Shown piece after piece: positions 40,340 to 45,335 of a DNA stretch of 45,335 nucleotides. Position 1 is the stretch's first letter, and each line of letters opens with the position of its first letter. This DNA comes from Streptomyces sp. (GTDB lineage: Bacteria > Actinomycetota > Actinomycetes > Streptomycetales > Streptomycetaceae). The stretch covers positions 1 through 45,335 of the forward strand of contig JABFVM010000517.1 of the NCBI GenBank assembly GCA_013362785.1, read 5' to 3'. A model generated the notes under the pieces. It was not told where the DNA came from and ran no database searches. It was given only the letters and a program-made list of their open reading frames with translations. The translations under genes and the position numbers were made by a program.

Positions 40340-41263
40340 ATGGATGTAGATCTTCGCCACCTGCGGTACTTCCTCGCCGTTGCTGAGGACGGCGGATTCA
40401 GTGCGGCGGGCCGCAGACTCCATGTGGCCCAGCCGACCCTGACCCGCTGTGTCCGGTCCCTGGAGGACGCGCTGGGCGTCCGGCTCTTCGACCGCACGAC
40501 GCGAAGAACGCAACTCACGGCCAAGGGCCGGCGGCTGCACGACGAACTCGTCCCGGTGCTGCGGAAGTTGGAGGCGACCCTGGACGGCATACGGGTGGGC
40601 GAGCAACTGCGGCTGGGCTTCAGCTGGGGGCTGCCCGACGGCCTGTCATTGATGGCGGCCTCCTTCGCCGAGGAAGCCGGCGTCCGGGTGGAGTTCGTCC
40701 GCTGCGACACCCCGCTCGCCGGACTCGACACCGGAGCAGTGGACCTGGCCCTTCTCCGGGGAGATTCCCTTCCCCGGCATCTGCGTAGTGTCTTCCTCTA
40801 CGAGGAGAGGCGGGTCGCGGCGGTTCCCGGGCACTGGGCGCTGGCTGAGCGGGACGAGCTCGCCTGGGAGGAACTGGCGGACTGGCCGCTGATCGTCAAC
40901 ACCGTCAGTGGCGTGACGGTCCCTCACATGTGGGCCGCCGAGCGACGACCGGTCCTGGGTGCGGAGTGCTCCAACTACGACGAGTGGCTGGAGAAGGTGG
41001 CGGCAGGCCTCGGCATAGGAACCGCGCCCGAGGACTCCACACGCCGCTACCACCATCCCTCGGTACGTTTCATCCCCCTGCGTGACGCCCCCACGGTCCG
41101 CCTGCACCTGGCCTATCCCGCACACGGTTCTCACCCCCAGGCACCGAGGTTCGCCGAGACCGTGTGGGCCGACGCGAGCACGGGCCGGCTCTCCCGGACC
41201 GACCCGAGAGCCGTGGCACACGGTGCCGGCCGCTCGACGGCGAGTGGCGGCGCACAGCTCTGA
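40340..41263 (+). CDS. LysR family regulator of the biosynthetic operon (probable)
   Basis: A 307-residue regulator: LRHLRYFLAVAEDGGFSAAG then RRLHVAQPTLTRCVRSLEDA and LGVRLFDRTTRRTQLTAKGR form the winged helix (residues 4-65). The effector domain begins at LRLGFSWGLPDGLSLMAASF and has a typical EEWLEKVAAGLGIGTAPED-like hinge (here YDEWLEKVAAGLGIGTAPED). It is divergent from the ten-gene operon and no other target is close, so it probably senses a pathway substrate or product. ATG 40340 gives the standard start; GCAGG lies 4 bases upstream. Confidence 0.87.
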   Translation: MDVDLRHLRYFLAVAEDGGFSAAGRRLHVAQPTLTRCVRSLEDALGVRLFDRTTRRTQLTAKGRRLHDELVPVLRKLEATLDGIRVGEQLRLGFSWGLPDGLSLMAASFAEEAGVRVEFVRCDTPLAGLDTGAVDLALLRGDSLPRHLRSVFLYEERRVAAVPGHWALAERDELAWEELADWPLIVNTVSGVTVPHMWAAERRPVLGAECSNYDEWLEKVAAGLGIGTAPEDSTRRYHHPSVRFIPLRDAPTVRLHLAYPAHGSHPQAPRFAETVWADASTGRLSRTDPRAVAHGAGRSTASGGAQL

Positions 41264-41448
41264 CCGCCATCCGGTCCTGATCGACACACGGCCCGTGAGG
41301 ACGAGCAGCCCGCCGGTTCGTGACGAATGGGCGGACTGCCTGGCCGTGGTGCCCTTCGACGACGATGGCCGAGTTCCAAAGCCGCGCCCCCGCTGTTCCT
41401 GCGGGCTTCGAGAACTTGCCGACCGGCGGCCCCCGCAGGCGCCGTATG

Positions 41449-41468
41449 CTGCCGGGAAGACCCGGCAG
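41449..41468 (+). promoter_or_regulatory. Leader hairpin ahead of the Gfo/Idh/MocA gene
   Basis: CTGCCGGG and CCCGGCAG form a perfect 8-bp stem around AAGA, 43 bases before the start codon; TATGCT (41445-41450) overlaps its 5' arm and may be a -10 hexamer. The remainder of the 248-base gap after the LysR gene shows nothing else. Confidence 0.4.
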
Positions 41469-41511
41469 GCAACCGGTGGACCGGCCGGCAACCGCTAGAG
41501 GAGACAACCCC

Positions 41512-42417
41512 GTGAAGGTCGGCTGCATCGGACTCGGTGACATCGCGCAGAAGGCCTACCTGCCGGTGCTGGGCGGGCAGCCGGGGGTCGAACTGCATCT
41601 GCAGACGCGTACGCCCGCGACGCTCGCCCGGGTCGCCGACGGCCTCCATCTTCCGGCGGAGCAGCGGCACGAGAGCCTCGACTCGCTCCTCGCCCAGGGG
41701 CTCGACGCCGCCTTCGTGCACGCGCCCACCGTCGCGCACCCGGAGATCGTGACCCGGCTGCTGGAGGCGGGCGTGCCGACGTACGTCGACAAGCCGCTCG
41801 CCTATCGACTCGCCGAGTCCGAGGGGCTGGTGGCGCTCGCCGAGCGGCGGGACGTGAGTCTCGCCGTCGGCTTCAACCGGCGTTACGCCCCCGGCTACGC
41901 GCAGTGCGCCGACCATCCGCGCGAGCTGATCCTGATGCAGAAGAACCGGATCGGGCTGCCGGAGGAGCCGCGCTCGATGATCCTGGACGACTTCATCCAC
42001 GTCGTGGACACCCTGCGCTTTCTGGCGCCGGGCCCGGTCGACGACGTGACCGTGCGCGCCCGCGTGGAGGGCGGACTGCTGCACCACGTCGTGCTGCAGC
42101 TCGCCGGGGACGGCTTCACCGCGCTCGGTGTGATGAACCGGCTCAGCGGCTCGGCCGAGGAGATCCTGGAGGTGTCCGGGCAGGACACCAAGCGGCAGGT
42201 CCTCAACCTCGCCGAGGTCATCGACCACAAGGGTCAGCCGACCGTGCGGCGCCGCGGGGACTGGGTGCCGGTGGCCCGGCAGCGCGGCATCGAGCAGGCG
42301 GTGCTCGCCTTCCTCGACGCCGTGCGTGCCGGCAAGGTGCTCAGCGCCCGGGACGCGCTGGCGACCCATGAGCTGTGCGAGCGGGTCGTACGCGCGGTTC
42401 AGGAGCAGGTCGCCTGA
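41512..42417 (+). CDS. Gfo/Idh/MocA family oxidoreductase
   Basis: A 301-residue NAD(P)-dependent dehydrogenase. The N-terminal Rossmann domain starts KVGCIGLGDIAQKAYLPVLG, TYVDKPLAYRLAESEGLVAL holds the conserved catalytic-site DKP lysine, and VGFNRRYAPGYAQCAD and DDFIHVVDTLRFL are the C-terminal domain signatures. It acts on a sugar or cyclitol; the relation to virulence factor MviM is the usual annotation. GTG 41512 follows AGAGGAGACAACCCC. Its last 77 bases overlap the convergent lnt gene. Confidence 0.87.
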   Translation: MKVGCIGLGDIAQKAYLPVLGGQPGVELHLQTRTPATLARVADGLHLPAEQRHESLDSLLAQGLDAAFVHAPTVAHPEIVTRLLEAGVPTYVDKPLAYRLAESEGLVALAERRDVSLAVGFNRRYAPGYAQCADHPRELILMQKNRIGLPEEPRSMILDDFIHVVDTLRFLAPGPVDDVTVRARVEGGLLHHVVLQLAGDGFTALGVMNRLSGSAEEILEVSGQDTKRQVLNLAEVIDHKGQPTVRRRGDWVPVARQRGIEQAVLAFLDAVRAGKVLSARDALATHELCERVVRAVQEQVA

Positions 42418-43924
42418 ACCGCGGTCGCAGGGTCCGCACGCCCTCGCTCACGCCCCAGGCGGCCATGATCAGCAGCGCCGCGTACACCGGCCACTCGCCG
42501 AAGCGGACGTACGGCGTGGTGCCACCGGCCCGCGGCACCTCGTAGACCGCGCTCGTGCTGTCGCTCGTGCCCAGCCACGAGCCGATGCGCTCTCCGCTCG
42601 GGCCGTACACGGCCGAGACGCCGGTCAGCGTCGCGTGCACCATCGGCCGGCCCGTCTCGGCGGCCCGCAGCGCGGCCAGCGAGGCATGCTGCTCCGGCGC
42701 CCAGCTCTGCTGGAACGTCGACGTCGCCGACTGGGCGATCAGCACCTCGGCGCCGTCGTCCGCGAGATTGCGGCTCATGTCGGAGAACGCCGACTCGAAG
42801 CAGACCATCGGGCCGATGCGCAGCCCGTGCCCGGCGTCCATCACGACCTGCCGCGTGCCCCGCCTGCGGTCCTCGGCGGCCGCCTTGCCCACGGAGGTCG
42901 CCCAGCCCAGCATCGAGCGCATCGGTATGTACTCCCCGAAGGGGACCAGCCGCATCTTGTCGTAGCGGGCGCCGGTCGGGCCGTCCGGGCCGACCAGGAT
43001 CGAGCTCTTGTAGATGCCGGGTTTGTCGGAGCGCCGCGCGTCCACATTGACCAGGATGTTCGCCCCCGTCTCGCGGGAGAGTGCCGCGAGCCGGCGCGCG
43101 AAGTCGGGCCGGTCGTCCAGGTCGAAGCCGACGCTGCTCTCGCCCCAGACGACCAGGTCGACGCCCTGGCCGGCCAGCTCACGCGTGAGCTGCTCCTCCC
43201 GGTCGAAACGCCGGTCGGCCTTGCCGGCGCCCTCGATCACACCCGGCTGTACGACGGCGATCCGGACCCGGTCGTGGACGTCGGGGCGCGGGGACCAGAC
43301 CCAGACGGCCGAGGTGGCGACGGCCGTGGCGAGCAGACCGGCCACGGCGGGTGTCCGGGAGCTGCGCACCGCCACCAGCACGGCGATCGCCACATTGACG
43401 GCCACCACCAGGAAGCTGATCAGCCACACCCCGCCCACCGAGGCGATCCGCAGCGCGGGCTCCACCTCCCACTGACTGGAGCCCAGCACGCCCCACGGCC
43501 CGCCGAGCCCCTGCCAGGAGCGGACGAGCTCGACCATCAGCCAACCGGACGGCAGCACGACGAGCGCCGCCGCCACTCGGCCGTTGGAGGGTCTCGGCAT
43601 GCCCAGGAAGCGCCGGACCAGCCAGCCCCAGGGGGCCCACAGTGCGCCGAGCAGGGCGGCGATGACGAACGTGAACACATGCAGGTTCGGCAGCAGCCAG
43701 TGGTGCATCGCCAGCATGAAGCCGAACCCGCCCCACCAGCCGTCGTACAGGGCCCGCTTCCCGGTCGGCGCGGTGCGCAGCAGCGCCATCCACGGGACCA
43801 GGGCGACGTACGCGAACCACCACAGCGACGGCTCGGGGAAGGCCAGCACGGGCAGCGCACCGGCCAGTACGGCTGCGGTCGAACGCCGCCACGGCGAAGC
43901 GAGCCAGTGGCTGATCGTCTTCAT
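42341..43924 (-). CDS. lnt: Apolipoprotein N-acyltransferase
   Basis: Adds the third acyl chain to the N-terminal cysteine of lipoproteins. The 527-residue protein has about six to eight N-terminal membrane helices (WWFAYVALVPWMALL, VFTFVIAALLGALWAPWGW and others), then a periplasm-facing nitrilase domain with the triad E262 (VVWGESSVG), K323 (ARYDKMRLVPFGEY) and C375 (GPMVCFESAF). A final helix precedes an Arg/Pro-rich tail. Streptomycetes typically carry two Lnt genes, so this may not be the only one. ATG 43924 has GGGAG at good spacing. Confidence 0.92.
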   Translation of the reverse strand: MKTISHWLASPWRRSTAAVLAGALPVLAFPEPSLWWFAYVALVPWMALLRTAPTGKRALYDGWWGGFGFMLAMHHWLLPNLHVFTFVIAALLGALWAPWGWLVRRFLGMPRPSNGRVAAALVVLPSGWLMVELVRSWQGLGGPWGVLGSSQWEVEPALRIASVGGVWLISFLVVAVNVAIAVLVAVRSSRTPAVAGLLATAVATSAVWVWSPRPDVHDRVRIAVVQPGVIEGAGKADRRFDREEQLTRELAGQGVDLVVWGESSVGFDLDDRPDFARRLAALSRETGANILVNVDARRSDKPGIYKSSILVGPDGPTGARYDKMRLVPFGEYIPMRSMLGWATSVGKAAAEDRRRGTRQVVMDAGHGLRIGPMVCFESAFSDMSRNLADDGAEVLIAQSATSTFQQSWAPEQHASLAALRAAETGRPMVHATLTGVSAVYGPSGERIGSWLGTSDSTSAVYEVPRAGGTTPYVRFGEWPVYAALLIMAAWGVSEGVRTLRPRFRRPAPEPRVRPARTAHGSPARPGR

Positions 43925-43995
43925 GCGGCGTCTCCCTACCCGTGGTCCTTTCCAGTGTGCTCGCAGGCACTGACAGTGGGACAGTGGACGTCCGC

Positions 43996-44499
43996 TCAGT
44001 CGATCACCGCCGGCGCGATCGGTTCGGGCAGACGGCGCCATTTCTCCTGTACGACCACCTCGCGCAGCCGCCAGCCTTCATACGTCCGCAGCAGCCCGAA
44101 GGAGTACCGCCCGCCGCACACGAAGTCGGGGGCGGAGGAGTGCTCGCCGTTCCCGGCGAACCGCATCGGATTGACGTAGTCGGCCTGCACACTGGCCGTG
44201 TCGCCGGTGTCCTGCTCCAGGGCGCCGAAGCGCACCCGGCGGTTGACGATGAGATGCTGCCGCATCGAGAACAGCCGCATGCTCTCCGCGAGCCACGCGG
44301 CGACACTTCCGGCGTCTCCCTCGATACCGCCGGCCGAGCGGTAGTCCGCGCGACCGTCGGACGTGAACAGACTCCGGTACGCCGTCCAGTCCGCGTCGTC
44401 CACGGCCACCGCGTAGTCGGTGATCACTCCGTCGACCGCGAGCCGGTCCCTCAGGGTGGCGAGTTCCACACGCTGCGTCATCGGCTCAGTGTTGGGCAT
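43996..44499 (-). CDS. SnoaL/NTF2-like protein
   Basis: A 167-residue cone-fold protein: VELATLRDRLAVDGVITDYA, VAVDDADWTAYRSLFTSDGR, RLFSMRQHLIVNRRVRFGAL and WRLREVVVQEKWRR follow the NTF2/SnoaL pattern seen in ketosteroid isomerase, dioxygenase beta subunits and polyketide cyclases. The function cannot be assigned. The start is uncertain: ATG 44499 has no ribosome site, and ATG 44481 (MTQRVE) would shorten it by six residues. It is divergent from the DUF4291 gene. Confidence 0.8.
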   Translation of the reverse strand: MPNTEPMTQRVELATLRDRLAVDGVITDYAVAVDDADWTAYRSLFTSDGRADYRSAGGIEGDAGSVAAWLAESMRLFSMRQHLIVNRRVRFGALEQDTGDTASVQADYVNPMRFAGNGEHSSAPDFVCGGRYSFGLLRTYEGWRLREVVVQEKWRRLPEPIAPAVID

Positions 44500-44575
44500 G
44501 AGGTGGGCGGAGCCAAGAGGGCGTGCAGTGATATTCGGTGGATGTCGGGGGGAGAGGGCGGCGAGGCTGTCCTGC

Positions 44576-45241
44576 GTGAACGAACCGAACAGACCCAACG
44601 AACCGAACAGAGCCAACGAACCTAACGAACAGAACGACCCGCACGTCCAGCAGGAACCCAGGTTCCGCATACGCGCACAGCACACCGAGTCCACAGTGAC
44701 GGTCTACCAGGCCTACCAGCCCGGCATCGGCCTCGCCGCCGCCCGTGACGGCCGCTTCCCGGCATCCTGGAGCCGCGACCGGATGACCTGGATCAAGCCG
44801 TCGTTCCTGTGGATGATGTACCGCTGCGGCTGGGCCATGAAGGAGAGCCAGGAGACCGTCCTCGCCGTCGAGATCAGCCGGGAGGGCCTGGTCTGGGCGC
44901 TACGGCACGCGTGCCTCTCGCACTACGTCCCCGAGTTGCACCGTGACCGGCAGGACTGGAAGCGGCAGTTGAGGGCGGCGGCCGCGCGTGTGCAGTGGGA
45001 TCCGGAGCGGGATCTGCGTCTCAACGCCCTGCCGTACCGCTCCCTGCAACTGGGGCTCGCGGGTGAGGCGACGGCGCGCTATGCGGATGAGTGGATCGTC
45101 GGCATCGAGGATGTGACGCCGCTCGCGAGGGAGATCCACGCGTGCGTGCGGGCGGGTGAACTGGGGCGTGCGGCCGAGTTGTTGCCGCGGGAGCGGCCCG
45201 TTCCGCTGGAGGATGACGTCCTCGCTCATCTGCGGGCCTAG
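44576..45241 (+). CDS. DUF4291 protein with an NEPNR-repeat N-terminal tail
   Basis: A 221-residue protein. Residues 1-20 are a polar repeat (NEPNRPNEPNRANEPNEQND) encoded by near-identical 15-18-bp DNA repeats. The DUF4291 domain follows: RIRAQHTESTVTVYQAYQPG, RDRMTWIKPSFLWMMYRCGW, QETVLAVEISREGLVWALRH and EWIVGIEDVTPLAREIHACV. The family is widespread, small and functionally uncharacterised. GTG 44576 has GCGAGG rather far upstream; the repeats make the exact start hard to judge, and the conserved domain itself begins at about residue 28. Confidence 0.82.
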   Translation: MNEPNRPNEPNRANEPNEQNDPHVQQEPRFRIRAQHTESTVTVYQAYQPGIGLAAARDGRFPASWSRDRMTWIKPSFLWMMYRCGWAMKESQETVLAVEISREGLVWALRHACLSHYVPELHRDRQDWKRQLRAAAARVQWDPERDLRLNALPYRSLQLGLAGEATARYADEWIVGIEDVTPLAREIHACVRAGELGRAAELLPRERPVPLEDDVLAHLRA

Positions 45242-45248
45242 GGGCGGT

Positions 45249-45295
45249 TCAAGCCGCCTCGGCCGTCAAGCCGCCTCGGCCGTCAAGCCGCCTCG
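45249..45295 (-). repeat. Tandem 17-bp repeats covering a stop codon
   Basis: TCAAGCCGCCTCGGCCG is present at 45249-45265 and 45266-45282, with a third partial copy at 45283-45295. On the minus strand each copy ends in GAGGCGGCTTGA, so the stop-codon region of the partial gene at 45283 has been triplicated. Confidence 0.8.
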
Positions 45296-45335
45296 ATGAC
45301 GGCGCTGCGGATCGCGGCCGCCCACTCGACGACCA
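45283..45335 (-). CDS. C-terminal end of an unidentified minus-strand gene
   Basis: The frame entering from the right edge reads VVEWAAAIRSAVIEAA and stops with TGA at 45283-45285. The amphipathic helix and GC-biased codons look like a real protein end, but sixteen residues are too few to name a family. Two more copies of the final bases and stop follow downstream as 17-bp repeats. Confidence 0.4.
   Translation of the reverse strand, partial: VVEWAAAIRSAVIEAA

Noticed and set aside
42326..44179. A 617-codon plus-strand open frame opposite lnt
   Set aside because: It is rich in His, Gly, Arg and Pro with no recognisable motif, whereas the minus strand gives a complete Lnt with its catalytic triad.

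Overview
The window is chromosomal DNA of an actinomycete, almost certainly a Streptomyces. It is very GC-rich with strong GC bias at codon third positions, uses many GTG starts and several leaderless transcripts, and carries gene families typical of that genus (DUF5999, DUF6188, DUF3037/HipA-like pair, MocR regulators, MmyB-type HTH proteins, an actinobacterial second-type Lnt). No rRNA, tRNA, CRISPR array, transposase or integrase was recognised.

Layout. 1-6300: end of a sugar ABC permease, a secreted GH10 xylanase, a DUF5999 gene preceded by an unusual array of phased palindromes, a hypothetical protein, a GCS2-type glutamate-cysteine ligase, a decayed VWA/solute-binding gene and a CPBP membrane protease. 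6300-10600: PhzF-like isomerase, FAD oxidoreductase, a decayed DUF6188 gene, a PadR regulator with its operator, an Rv0910/SRPBCC protein and a small hypothetical. 10600-18850: ClpN-like protein, three EamA exporters, two flavin-binding PPOX-type proteins with a divergent MocR, a LysR and a third PPOX protein. The second EamA gene has its own promoter, a leaderless 12-codon proline-rich leader ORF and a foldable leader RNA, which together look like an undescribed attenuator. 18850-28400: isochorismatase-like protein, Rieske lipoprotein, HipA-like kinase plus DUF3037, two SDR reductases, a family-5 solute-binding lipoprotein, uracil-DNA glycosylase, small proteins, a DinB protein and a TetR with operator.

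28600-41260 is the most interesting part. A ten-gene, tightly coupled minus-strand operon (39680 down to 30917) encodes an alpha/beta-hydrolase, a stand-alone amino-acid adenylation enzyme, a carrier protein, two acyl-CoA-dehydrogenase-fold flavoproteins, a flavin reductase, an aspartate 1-decarboxylase (PanD), an SDR, a phytanoyl-CoA-type Fe(II)/2-oxoglutarate oxygenase and a zinc alcohol dehydrogenase. A LysR gene is divergent from it, and an MFS exporter plus an MmyB-type regulator sit at its distal end. This reads as a compact biosynthetic cluster in which one amino acid is loaded on a carrier protein, desaturated, probably oxygenated and tailored. PanD suggests beta-alanine, while the adenylation pocket resembles prolyl-AMP ligases. 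The product is unknown.

41260-45335: Gfo/Idh/MocA oxidoreductase, apolipoprotein N-acyltransferase, SnoaL/NTF2-like protein, a DUF4291 protein with a repeat-encoded N-terminal tail, and the 3' end of a minus-strand gene whose stop-codon region is triplicated. All calls rest on reading the sequence; no database search was run.
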